From DASQWP01 sp050697555 (GTDB lineage: Bacteria > Actinomycetota > Thermoleophilia > Gaiellales > Gaiellaceae): 42,845 bases of DNA. The DNA lies in contig JBOHAD010000015.1 of NCBI GenBank assembly GCA_050697555.1, positions 1 to 42,845 of the forward strand. The letters run 5' to 3'. Both the position numbers and the translations under genes were made by a program. Of the stretch, positions 7,664 to 15,100 are shown piece by piece (position 1 is the stretch's first letter; the number at the start of each line of letters is the position of its first letter). The notes under the pieces are model-generated. The model was given only the letters and a program-made list of their open reading frames with translations, did not search any database and was not told where the DNA came from.

Positions 7664-9388
7664 ATGCGGCAAGAACGCGGTTCGAACGGAAGCACCCGCT
7701 CGAGCGCTCTCTGGGGCAAGGGCCCCAAGGGGGAAACCCGCTCCAGTGCCCTCTGGGGCAAGGGAGGCCGCGGCTTCGCCGCCCTCACCGTCCTCGTCCT
7801 CGCACTCGTCGCTCCGGCGACTGCAGGGGCGGGCGCCTTCGTTCCGCAAGGTCTCCTCGACCGGGCGGCCGCCGATCCCGCGGCGCAACTGGACGTCATC
7901 ATCGTGGGCGCCCCGGGCGTCGACGCGCACGAGATCGAAGGCGAAAAGATGCGGGGCCGCCACGGGAAGCGCTTCGGCCGCGTGCACGATGAGTACGAGG
8001 ACGTTCTCGACGGAGTGGCCGCCAGGGTCACCGGCGCCGGGCTGCTCGCCCTCGCCCGGGAGAAGGGCATTGCCTCGATCACGCCGGACGCGCCCGTCGT
8101 GGCGACGAGCGCGAGCTTCAGCCCCCTCGAGCTCTGGCCCCACGCGGTCGGTGCGAGCCAGCTCTGGGGCGACCTCGAGTCCCGCCGCGGGCGCGACCGC
8201 ATGCCGGCCATCGCCGTCGTCGACTCCGGCGTCGACTCAGGGCTCGCCGATCACTTCGGCGGCCGCGTCGTCGCGAGCCTCGACTTCACACGTGGCGCGC
8301 GGGAGGAAGACGACCTCGGTCACGGCACGATGGTGGCCGCGATCGCGGCCGGATCGTCCACGTCCTACCCCGGCGTGGCCCCGACCGCCGACATCGTCTC
8401 CCTGCGCGTGCTCGACGAAGAGGGCAAGGGTCGCGTGAGCGACGTCCTCGCCGCCACGGAGTGGCTGGCCAAGCACGGCAAGAAGAAGGGCATCCGCGTC
8501 GCCAACTTCTCCGTCAACTCCCCGCACCCGAACTGGGGTCTGCACGATCCGCTGAACGCGGCTGTGCGCCAGCTCTGGATTCGGGGGACGGTCGTGGTCG
8601 CCTCCGCCGGGAACAACGGCTCGAGCCGGATGCTCTACGCGCCGGCGAGCGATCCGTTCGTGATCACCGTCGGGGCCACCGACATCGCCGGCACGGCCAA
8701 CACGGCCGACGACCGGAACGCTCCCTGGTCGAGCTACGGCTACACGGCCGAGGGCTTCGCCAAGCCCGAGGTGGCGGCACCCGGCCGTTACATGGTGGCG
8801 GGCGTGCCCGAGGGTTCGACCCTGACCGGCCTCTTCCCCGAGCGCGTGACCGCGCCCGGCCACATGTGGATGTCCGGCACGTCCTTCGCCGCGGCCGTCG
8901 CCTCCGGCTCCGCCGCGCAGATCCTCGCGCGCCACCCCAAGTGGACGCCCGACGAGGTCAAGGGCGCGCTCATGCTCACCGCCCGGCCGCTACCGCTCGC
9001 CGAGCCGATGTCGGTCGGCGTCGGGCAGATCGACGTGGCAGCCGCGGCGGCGCTGAGCAACGCTCCGGATGCCAACGCGCACCTCGAGCCCTTCGTCCGC
9101 TCTCGCGGAAGGCACGCGGGCTTCGACGCGGCCGCGTGGGCGCGAGTCGCGCGGGCCGACGCCTCCTGGGCGAATGCCTCGTGGGCGAACGCCTCCTGGG
9201 CCAACGCGTCCTGGGCCAACGCCTCCTGGGCCAACGCCTCCTGGGCGAACGCCTCCTGGGCCAACGCGTCCTGGTCGTCGGCGTCCTGGGCGAACGCCTC
9301 CTGGGCGAACGCGTCCTGGGCGAACGCCTCGTGGGCCAGCGCCTCCTGGGCCAGCGCCTCCTGGGCGAACGCCGGCTGGGTCGAGTAG
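7664..9388 (+). CDS. Secreted subtilisin-like serine protease (S8) with C-terminal ASWAN repeats
   Basis: A 574-residue subtilase. The catalytic triad is Asp187 (VVDSGVDSG), His220 (LGHGTMVAA) and Ser407 (MSGTSFAAA), with oxyanion Asn317 (SAGNNGSS). A hydrophobic export segment (about residues 37-58, ending ATAGAGA) follows an unusual N-terminal extension holding two copies of TRSSALWGKG (11-20 and 25-34). A prodomain-like region follows (PAAQLDVIIVG...GVAARVTGAGLLALAREKG). The C-terminus is 15 pentapeptide units, consensus ASWAN, from 9161 to the stop. ATG 7664 is preferred over ATG 7625 because ggaggaaggg precedes it at good spacing. Substrate unknown; the repeat could be a surface-attachment or self-association tail. 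Confidence 0.92.
   Translation: MRQERGSNGSTRSSALWGKGPKGETRSSALWGKGGRGFAALTVLVLALVAPATAGAGAFVPQGLLDRAAADPAAQLDVIIVGAPGVDAHEIEGEKMRGRHGKRFGRVHDEYEDVLDGVAARVTGAGLLALAREKGIASITPDAPVVATSASFSPLELWPHAVGASQLWGDLESRRGRDRMPAIAVVDSGVDSGLADHFGGRVVASLDFTRGAREEDDLGHGTMVAAIAAGSSTSYPGVAPTADIVSLRVLDEEGKGRVSDVLAATEWLAKHGKKKGIRVANFSVNSPHPNWGLHDPLNAAVRQLWIRGTVVVASAGNNGSSRMLYAPASDPFVITVGATDIAGTANTADDRNAPWSSYGYTAEGFAKPEVAAPGRYMVAGVPEGSTLTGLFPERVTAPGHMWMSGTSFAAAVASGSAAQILARHPKWTPDEVKGALMLTARPLPLAEPMSVGVGQIDVAAAAALSNAPDANAHLEPFVRSRGRHAGFDAAAWARVARADASWANASWANASWANASWANASWANASWANASWANASWSSASWANASWANASWANASWASASWASASWANAGWVE
9161..9385 (+). repeat. 15 tandem 15-bp units encoding ASWAN
   Basis: The array is exactly 225 bp, in frame, running up to the stop codon. 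Units vary at synonymous positions (gcctcctgggcgaac, gcgtcctgggccaac) and a few encode ASWSS, ASWAS or AGWVE. Protein sequence is therefore better conserved than DNA, which suggests selection on the peptide rather than recent slippage alone. Confidence 0.95.
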
Positions 9389-9419
9389 CCCGCCTGAGGT
9401 AGCCGTTCGACCAGGGCGC

Positions 9420-9435
9420 TCCCTCGAACGGGGGA
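9420..9435. promoter_or_regulatory. 16-bp palindrome, second copy
   Basis: tccctcgaacggggga matches the perfect palindrome at 7527-7542 at 15 of 16 positions. It lies about 22 nt upstream of the TACGTT box at 9458-9463, close to where the -35 region of the GGDEF gene would be. It also forms an outer 6-bp inverted repeat (gttcga 9404-9409, tcgaac 9424-9429). Confidence 0.4.
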
Positions 9436-9457
9436 CGTCAGGCGCCCGGCCTGCGCC

Positions 9458-9463
9458 TACGTT
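9458..9463 (+). promoter_or_regulatory. Candidate -10 box for the GGDEF/HD-GYP transcript
   Basis: TACGTT fits TANNNT and ends 6 nt before ATG 9470, a leaderless arrangement for the short reading frame at 9470-9547. Confidence 0.4.
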
Positions 9464-9469
9464 CTGATC

Positions 9470-9547
9470 ATGGCTCTGCGGCCCCACGCTTCCGCGTGGT
9501 CACGGAACGGATCGGCCGCCCCGGATCCGGGCGGGGGGCGCCCGTGA
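9470..9547 (+). CDS. Candidate 25-codon leader peptide coupled to the GGDEF gene
   Basis: An ATG 6 nt after the TACGTT box opens a 25-codon frame whose TGA (9545-9547) overlaps the GTG start of the next gene as GTGA. This would deliver ribosomes to a start that has no clear ribosome-binding site. The peptide (begins MALRPHASAW) resembles nothing I know, so its role would be in coupling or regulation. It could also be chance. Confidence 0.4.
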   Translation: MALRPHASAWSRNGSAAPDPGGGRP

Positions 9548-12288
9548 GCGCGGTCCCGAACGAGCTCGCCGGCGTCGAGCGTCCCGCATCGGGGGGCCTC
9601 CCGCGCCCGGCGAAGCTTTACCTCTACGCCGTGGGCCTGGCAGCTGCGGCCGCGGCGATCGTGCCGCTCTCGCATCTCTCGCCCTCGAGCGAGGGCTGGC
9701 CGGCGTTCTTCGTCCTTGCCGCCTGCGCGGCCGTGGCGCAGCTCTTCATGGTGCGAACGCCGCGCGACCAGTCGTACCACACGACGATTGTCTTCCTCGT
9801 ACCGGCGGCCCTGCTCTTGCCCCCGGAGCTGATCGCGCTCCTCGGGATCGTCTACGGCATTCCGGAGTGGCTGAAGGTCCGGTTCCCCTGGTACATGCAG
9901 GGGTTCAACATCGCCAACCACACGCTGAACCTCCTGGCCGCCTGGGGGGTCGTCGAGCTCGTGGGCCAGCTCGGCCTCGGCCAGGGGACCGAGTTCGCGC
10001 TCGCCGGGCTCCTCGCCTCCATCGTCTTCGTGGCGCTGAACCACGTCGTCCTCGCGACGATGCTCCACTACGCGCGGGGGCACTCGCTGCGGCAGAGCGG
10101 CCTGTTCTCCGTGGAGAGCCTCTCGACCGACCTCGTCCTCGCCGCGCTCGGCGTCGCCTTCGCGAGCCTCTGGAACTGGAACCCGCTCATCCTCCCGGCC
10201 GCCGTGGCCCCGCTCCTCCTCATCCACCGCTCGCTCAGCGTCCCCGCCCTCCAGGAGGAGGCGCGCGTCGATCCCAAGACCGGCCTGTTCAACGCGCGCC
10301 ATTTCGCCGCCACGCTCCGGGAGGAGATGCGCAGAGCCGCGCGGCTCGAGCGTCCGATGTCGGTGGTGATGGCCGACCTCGACCTGCTGCGCGACATCAA
10401 CAACGCTTACGGCCACCTGGCCGGGGACGCGGTCCTGAACGGGGTTGCCGAGATCTTCCGCAAGCAGCTCCGCCACTACGACGTGCCCGCCCGCTTCGGA
10501 GGAGAGGAGTTCGCCATCCTCCTTCCGGAGACGGAGCCCGAGCACGCGCTCGAGATCGCCGAGCGCATCCGGCGCGCGGTCGCCGACCACCGCTTCGAAG
10601 TGGAGACCTCGAGCGACCCGATTCGCGCCACCGTCTCCATGGGCGTCGCCGGCTTCCCGGAGGACGGCGCCGACCCGAACGAGCTCATCCACCAGGCGGA
10701 CCTCGCCGTCTACCGGGCCAAGCTCCAGGGACGCAACCGCGTGCTCGGCGCGAGCGCCGAGCCGCTCCTCGTGCCCAGCGACCGCAAGGCCAGGCTGGCC
10801 GCCGTCCCCGAGGAAGGGGAGTACACGGCACCCGCTGCGCGCGCGCTCCAGGAGCTCCCCGAGGTGGAGCGGCGCGAGCACCAGGCTCCGAAGCAGCGTC
10901 CGCACACCCCCGCCGGGCCGCGCTTCCTGGCGCTCTCGCCGGCGCTGGTGTCGCTCGTCGTGCTCGTCAGCGTCGGCGGCTTCGTCGCGGGCCTCGTCGG
11001 CTTCGCGCTCGGAACCTCGGACGACATCGTGGGCCTGCTCGCCGTCATCGCGCTCGTCGCGGGAGGCCAGGCGCTCGCCCTCGAGCTCGACGGAGGAGGC
11101 TCGATCTCGGTGAGCGCGGTCGGCGCGCTCGCCGGCGCGTCCCTCTTCGGCCCGAAGGCGGCCTTCCCGCTCGCCGTCGCGATCACCGCGGTCGCCTGGA
11201 GCTCCCAGCGGACGCCCATCTACCACTTCCTCTTCAACATCGGCGCGCTCTCGTTCGCCTCCCTCGCGGCGGCGGCGGTGTTCAGCGTGCACCTCCGCGT
11301 CGACGACAACCTCGCGGTGCTCGTGACCGCGGCCGCGGGGCTCGTCGCCGGAGGTGCCTACTTCGTCGTCAACACCGGCCTCCTGTCGGGCGCCATGGCC
11401 CTCGAGGGGCACGACAGCTGGCGGCGCGTCTGGACCGAGCGCTTCTCCTGGCTCCTCCCGCACTACGTCGCCTTCGGCGCGATCGGCGGCGCCATCGCGC
11501 TCGCCTACGGCGCGATCGGCCTCTACGGCCTCGCGGTCTTCGTCCTCCCGCTCCTGCTCATGCGCAAGACGATGGCCGCGTACCTGGGCCACACGGAGAA
11601 GTCGACGAAGAAGCTGCGCGAGGCGGCCGAGACGATCCGGAGCCAGAACGTCTCGCTCGAGCACGCCAACCGACTCCTCAAGGAACGCTCGACGGCGGCG
11701 ATGGAGAGCCTCTCGGCGACGGTCGACGCGCGCGACGCCTACACGGCCGGGCACTCGCGACGGGTGCAGCAGCTGGCGCTGGCCGTCGGGCGGGAGCTCG
11801 GGCTTTCGCAGGCGGAGCTCGATCTCCTGGGACACGCGGCCCTCTTCCACGACATCGGCAAGCTGGCCATCCCGGACTCGGTGCTCCTCAAGCCCGCGAG
11901 CCTTTCGAGCGAGGAGTGGGGGCTCATGCAACGGCACGCGGACGAGGGCGCCCGCATCATCGACCGCCTCGGCTTCCTCGGCGACGCCGTGCCCGCCATC
12001 CGCCACCACCACGAGCGCTGGGACGGAACCGGCTACCCCGACGGGCTCGCCGGCGAGGAGATACCTCTCGGCGCGCGCATCATCCACGTCGCGGACGCGC
12101 TCGACTCGATGCTGACGACGCGGATCTACCGCGCGGCACGGCCGGCGGACGAGGCCGTCGACGAGCTCCGCCGCGGCTCCGGGAGCCAGTTCTGCCCGCG
12201 CTGCGTGACCGCGCTGGAACGCCTCCTCCAGGGTGACCGTCCCGAGCAGCTACCCGCGCGGCCGCACCTCCTGGCGACCGCCTCGTAG
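9544..12288 (+). CDS. Membrane diguanylate cyclase / HD-GYP phosphodiesterase
   Basis: A 914-residue protein that could make and break c-di-GMP. Order: about six hydrophobic segments (residues 15-235), a GGDEF domain (about 240-400) with an intact GGEEF at 319-323 and an inhibitory I-site RHYD five residues before it, a second membrane block of about six segments (about 445-650), a short coiled linker, and an HD-GYP domain with His769-Asp770 in HDIGK and HHHERWDGTGYPDG (GYP at 830-832). Both active sites look complete. Placing a membrane module in front of each catalytic domain is unusual. The start GTG 9544 overlaps the leader frame; GTG 9496 in the same frame is the alternative. The adjacent protease and the RsiG-like protein at 24.9 kb are possible functional partners. 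Confidence 0.93.
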   Translation: MSAVPNELAGVERPASGGLPRPAKLYLYAVGLAAAAAAIVPLSHLSPSSEGWPAFFVLAACAAVAQLFMVRTPRDQSYHTTIVFLVPAALLLPPELIALLGIVYGIPEWLKVRFPWYMQGFNIANHTLNLLAAWGVVELVGQLGLGQGTEFALAGLLASIVFVALNHVVLATMLHYARGHSLRQSGLFSVESLSTDLVLAALGVAFASLWNWNPLILPAAVAPLLLIHRSLSVPALQEEARVDPKTGLFNARHFAATLREEMRRAARLERPMSVVMADLDLLRDINNAYGHLAGDAVLNGVAEIFRKQLRHYDVPARFGGEEFAILLPETEPEHALEIAERIRRAVADHRFEVETSSDPIRATVSMGVAGFPEDGADPNELIHQADLAVYRAKLQGRNRVLGASAEPLLVPSDRKARLAAVPEEGEYTAPAARALQELPEVERREHQAPKQRPHTPAGPRFLALSPALVSLVVLVSVGGFVAGLVGFALGTSDDIVGLLAVIALVAGGQALALELDGGGSISVSAVGALAGASLFGPKAAFPLAVAITAVAWSSQRTPIYHFLFNIGALSFASLAAAAVFSVHLRVDDNLAVLVTAAAGLVAGGAYFVVNTGLLSGAMALEGHDSWRRVWTERFSWLLPHYVAFGAIGGAIALAYGAIGLYGLAVFVLPLLLMRKTMAAYLGHTEKSTKKLREAAETIRSQNVSLEHANRLLKERSTAAMESLSATVDARDAYTAGHSRRVQQLALAVGRELGLSQAELDLLGHAALFHDIGKLAIPDSVLLKPASLSSEEWGLMQRHADEGARIIDRLGFLGDAVPAIRHHHERWDGTGYPDGLAGEEIPLGARIIHVADALDSMLTTRIYRAARPADEAVDELRRGSGSQFCPRCVTALERLLQGDRPEQLPARPHLLATAS

Positions 12289-12301
12289 CGCCTCTCGCCA
12301 C

Positions 12302-12329
12302 TTGCAGTCCGTCCAACTTGCTCTATCAT
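12302..12329 (+). promoter_or_regulatory. Promoter of the HNH-repeat-like gene
   Basis: TTGCAG (12302-12307), 16 nt, then TATCAT (12324-12329), followed by 7 nt and the GTG start at 12337. This fits a sigma-70 promoter driving a leaderless mRNA. Confidence 0.5.
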
Positions 12330-12336
12330 CGGTAGC

Positions 12337-12999
12337 GTGACCCGCGGCATCGCGCGCAGGGAGCTCGCGACCTTTCGCGCCGGCCTGCTCCGCCGCTACA
12401 GCGACGACCAGATCCTGGTCGAGCTGCAGGTCTGCGCCAGGCGCCTGGGGCGCTCCCCGACCATGCGCGAGTTCGCCGCCGACCCGAGGACGCACGTTCA
12501 CCCGCAGACGGTGGTGGGCCACTTCGGGACCTGGAACCGCGCCAAGCGCCTGGCCGGCCTCACGGCGCGGCGGTTCGCCACCCGGGACGAGCTCCTCGGT
12601 CAGCTCCGCGCGCTTGGCGAGGAGCTGGGACGGACGCCGACCGGCAGCGATCTGGACGAGCGGCGTGCGACGATGCCCTCGAGGTCGCTCTACTGGCACG
12701 CCTTCGGCTCGTTCACCAACGCGCTCAGGGCGGCCGGATTCGAGGTCCCGCGCGGCGCAGAGCGGCTCGAGCGCGCGCTCAGGCAGGGCGAGCGCCTGGC
12801 CACGAGGCTGGGGAGGCTACCGCGGCTCGCGGACTGGGCGCGCGCCCACGACCGCGATCCCCGGTTTCTCAGCGAGTGGCAGGTCTACCGCCTCTTCTCA
12901 GGGGGACGCGGCGGTTGGCCGGCGTTCCAGTACCTCCTGCGCGAACGTCTGACGCGCAACGGGGTCGACGTGCGGCCCGACGGCCGTATCACGCGCTAG
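12337..12999 (+). CDS. Homing-endonuclease-associated repeat protein
   Basis: A 220-residue protein built from repeats of the kind found beside HNH homing endonucleases, thought to bind DNA. Two copies are clear: LGRSPTMREF...VVGHFGTWNRAKRLAGL (about 37-75) and LGRTPTGSDLD...LYWHAFGSFTNALRAAGF (about 95-135). A third, degenerate copy (LGRLPRLADWARAH...WQVYRLFSGGRGGWPAF) follows at about 160-205. No HNH or GIY-YIG nuclease motif is visible, so it is a stand-alone repeat protein and perhaps a DNA-binding regulator. Its last 4 nt overlap the convergent amidotransferase gene. The function is inferred from repeat similarity only. Confidence 0.75.
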   Translation: MTRGIARRELATFRAGLLRRYSDDQILVELQVCARRLGRSPTMREFAADPRTHVHPQTVVGHFGTWNRAKRLAGLTARRFATRDELLGQLRALGEELGRTPTGSDLDERRATMPSRSLYWHAFGSFTNALRAAGFEVPRGAERLERALRQGERLATRLGRLPRLADWARAHDRDPRFLSEWQVYRLFSGGRGGWPAFQYLLRERLTRNGVDVRPDGRITR

Positions 13000-13796
13000 C
13001 GTGCCGTGGCCGGCGCGGCGATGGCCGCGAGGCGGGCCAGGCAGAAGCGCGCCTCGTCAGGAGCCCGCATGGCGGGGAGGAGCTCCTCCGTGAAGCTCGT
13101 GTCGGGCTCGAACGCCTCCGCGCTCGCGATCTCGCCCTCGGCGAGCCTGAGAAGCGTGCCCTCCGGCACCTCCCGGGTCTCGAGCCGCGCTCCCGCGTAG
13201 CGCTCGGTCAGCTCGAGGGCCTCGCGGGTCGAGGCGAAAAAGAGCTCGTTGCGTCCCTTGCCGATCCAGAGGGGGCGCCCGATCCCGCGGGCGAGGAAAA
13301 CAGCCTCCGGCACCCGCTCGTCGAACCACGCGGCCGCCATCGACCCGTAGAGCTCGCCGAGCGCGCCGGCGCGGCTCTCCTGCCGCTCCGCGAGCGCGAA
13401 GATCGCCTCGGAGTCCACGGTCATGTCCGGCTCGTTCCGCTGGAAGCCGTAGCGCGCGAAGATCTGCTCGTCGTTGGCGATGATCCCGTTGTGGATGCCG
13501 ACGACGCGGCCGTGGCGCACGGGATGGTTGTTCGCCGCGAGGCTGGGGTGGCCCTTCGTGTAGTCGCGGACGTGCACGAGAGCCTGGCGGGCGTCAGGGG
13601 GGATCTCGAGCGCGTCCAGGAGCTCGCTCGCGCCCGTCCGCTGCTTGTGCACCGCGATGGAAAGAGCCGGGCCGCGGTAGGCGTATCCGACGGCGTCGGC
13701 ACCCCGCCCGGAGATAGCCGCGAGGAGGGTCTGAGCGACGAGGGTCCGGTCGACCCCGCTCTGCCCACTGACGCTATATCCAGCGATGCCGCACAA
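12996..13796 (-). CDS. Stand-alone class II glutamine amidotransferase (GlmS N-domain-like)
   Basis: An N-terminal-nucleophile glutaminase of 266 residues. A TTG start puts Cys2 at the mature N-terminus (CGIAGYSVSG), as required. Further marks are VHVRDYTKGHPSLAANNHPVRHGRVVGIHNGIIAND, the standard glutamine-site region of GlmS and related enzymes, and SEAIFALAE. No synthetase or SIS isomerase domain follows, so it either works with a separate partner or hydrolyses glutamine alone. The minus strand has TAGCAT (13818-13813) and gagggcag ahead of the TTG. It is divergent from the sigma factor gene at 13925. Confidence 0.85.
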   Translation of the reverse strand: MCGIAGYSVSGQSGVDRTLVAQTLLAAISGRGADAVGYAYRGPALSIAVHKQRTGASELLDALEIPPDARQALVHVRDYTKGHPSLAANNHPVRHGRVVGIHNGIIANDEQIFARYGFQRNEPDMTVDSEAIFALAERQESRAGALGELYGSMAAAWFDERVPEAVFLARGIGRPLWIGKGRNELFFASTREALELTERYAGARLETREVPEGTLLRLAEGEIASAEAFEPDTSFTEELLPAMRAPDEARFCLARLAAIAAPATAR

Positions 13797-13812
13797 CTGC
13801 TGTCTGCCCTCG

Positions 13813-13885
13813 ATGCTAGGAAACGTCCCGGACGGTGGCCCCGAGCGGCCGCACGTGCCACCGGCCCAAGATTTGCCACTATAGC
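13813..13885. promoter_or_regulatory. Divergent promoter region, amidotransferase / sigma factor
   Basis: On the minus strand TAGCAT (13818-13813) precedes the amidotransferase TTG by 16 nt, with a ribosome-site-like gagggcag between them. On the plus strand TATAGC (13880-13885) is the best -10 candidate for the sigma gene. Neither has a strong -35. Confidence 0.35.
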
Positions 13886-13924
13886 CATCGGCGCCGTCCT
13901 CGACGACGTCCATCCCCCTAACCG

Positions 13925-14938
13925 GTGGTGCTCCTCAAGGCCGCACGTCGCGCCGCCGATACGGGGGGCGTGGAGCACCAGCCTGCGGAACTTCCTCACG
14001 AGTCGGAGCCCGTCGCGGACGCCGAGCCGAAGCTCGAGCTCGTCCCCGACCCGGTGGACGCGGAGGAGCAGGAGCAAGAGGAGGACGAGCGCGAGGACGA
14101 CGACGTCCCGGCCCCGACGCAGGATCCGCTGAAGCTCTATGTCCGGCAGATCGGCGACGGCCCCCTCCTGACGGCGGCCGAGGAGCGAGAGCTCGCGCGC
14201 CGCAAGGACGAGGGCGACGAGTGGGCGAAGCGGCGCCTGGTCGAGTGCAATCTCCGCCTCGTCATGTCGATCACGCGCAACTACGTGAACGCGGGCGTTC
14301 CGCTTCTCGACCTCATCCAGGAGGGCAACCTGGGGCTCATCCGCGCGGTGGAGAAGTTCGACTACCGCATGGGGTACAAGCTCTCGACGTACGCGACGTG
14401 GTGGATTCGCCAGGCGGTCACGCGCGCGATCGCCGACCAGGGGCGCACGATCCGTCTTCCGGTGCACGTCGTCGACCAGGTGCGCCGGGTGATGCGCGCC
14501 CGCCGAGTCCTGACGCAGAAGCTCAACCGCGACCCCCTTCCCGAGGAGCTCGCCAAGGAGTCCGGCTTCGACCTGAAGCGGATCAACGAGCTCCTCGACC
14601 TCGTCGAGGACCCCGTCAGCCTGGAGACGCCCGTTGGCGACGGCGACTCCATGTACGGCGACATGCTCGAGGACCTGAACTCGGAGCAGCCGGACACCGT
14701 GCTCGCGGAGCTCCTCCGCGGCGTCGAGCTCCAGACGGCGCTCGCCGGCCTGGCCGAGCGCATGCGCCACGTGCTCGAGCTTCGCTTCGGGCTCGGCGGC
14801 CAGCCGCCGAAGACGCTCGAGGAAGTGGGCGCCGAGCTGGGCGTCACGCGCGAGCGCGTCCGCCAGCTCGAGTCACGCGCCCTGCGGGAGCTCCAGGCGG
14901 CCGCTCCCGAGCTGCGGCTCTACCTGCGCGTCGAGTAG
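13925..14938 (+). CDS. RNA polymerase sigma-70 factor (RpoD/group 2 type)
   Basis: A 337-residue sigma factor. After a very acidic N-terminus (residues 20-65, EEQEQEEDEREDDD) come region 1.2 (DPLKLYVRQIGDGPLLTAAEE), region 2 with RLVECNLRLVMSITRNYVNAG and the core FDYRMGYKLSTYATWWIRQAVTRAI, region 3 (RTIRLPVHVVDQV), and region 4 (HVLELRFGLGG, then LEEVGAELGVTRERVRQLESRAL). It lacks a long region 1.1. The GTG at 13925 is used; GTG 13970 is possible. A second RpoD-type sigma lies only 0.9 kb away, so one is probably an alternative housekeeping-like factor. Confidence 0.93.
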   Translation: MVLLKAARRAADTGGVEHQPAELPHESEPVADAEPKLELVPDPVDAEEQEQEEDEREDDDVPAPTQDPLKLYVRQIGDGPLLTAAEERELARRKDEGDEWAKRRLVECNLRLVMSITRNYVNAGVPLLDLIQEGNLGLIRAVEKFDYRMGYKLSTYATWWIRQAVTRAIADQGRTIRLPVHVVDQVRRVMRARRVLTQKLNRDPLPEELAKESGFDLKRINELLDLVEDPVSLETPVGDGDSMYGDMLEDLNSEQPDTVLAELLRGVELQTALAGLAERMRHVLELRFGLGGQPPKTLEEVGAELGVTRERVRQLESRALRELQAAAPELRLYLRVE

Positions 14939-14965
14939 GCCCTTCCACCACGCGCTCGCCGGCGC

Positions 14966-15067
14966 TCGTGTTCCACGAGCACAAGCTCTTCTTCGCGCAG
15001 GAAGGCCGCGAGAGCTCGTCCCGGCGGTCTCGGAACGGGGAGGGACTTTGTGTGTGTGAAACACAAG
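14966..15067. repeat. Inverted pair of 19-bp TTGTG palindromes, pair 1
   Basis: The left copy (14966-14984) reads TTGTGCTCGTGGAACACGA on the minus strand; the right copy (15048-15066) reads TTGTGTGTGTGAAACACAA on the plus strand. Centres are 82 bp apart and the copies are inverted, so they could also pair as one long stem. The right copy reaches the expected -35 zone of the PHP gene promoter. A matching pair lies at 37044-37136. Confidence 0.6.
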
Positions 15068-15088
15068 GTCGCGTGCGTTGGGGGCGGC

Positions 15089-15094
15089 TAGGGT
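15089..15094 (+). promoter_or_regulatory. Candidate -10 box of the PHP phosphatase gene
   Basis: TAGGGT ends 6 nt before the GTG start at 15101, consistent with a leaderless transcript. The same hexamer is the proposed -10 of the sigma gene at 16864. Confidence 0.45.
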
Positions 15095-15100
15095 GGCCGT

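Noticed and set aside
9161..9385. CRISPR-like regular array
   Set aside because: The 15-bp period is in frame within the protease gene and encodes ASWAN; there are no spacers.
9404..9429. LexA/SOS box (gttcga...tcgaac)
   Set aside because: The actinobacterial SOS box has the half-sites in the opposite order with a 4-nt spacer; here the order is reversed and the spacing is 14 nt.
9457..12087. Very long minus-strand reading frame opposite the GGDEF/HD-GYP gene
   Set aside because: Its translation is Arg/Glu/Val-rich low-complexity sequence typical of the antisense frame of GC-rich genes. The plus strand shows intact catalytic motifs.
14966..15067. ParB parS site
   Set aside because: The half-site TGTTCCAC resembles half of parS, but the other half does not, and the four copies share a different palindrome (TTGTG...CACAA).
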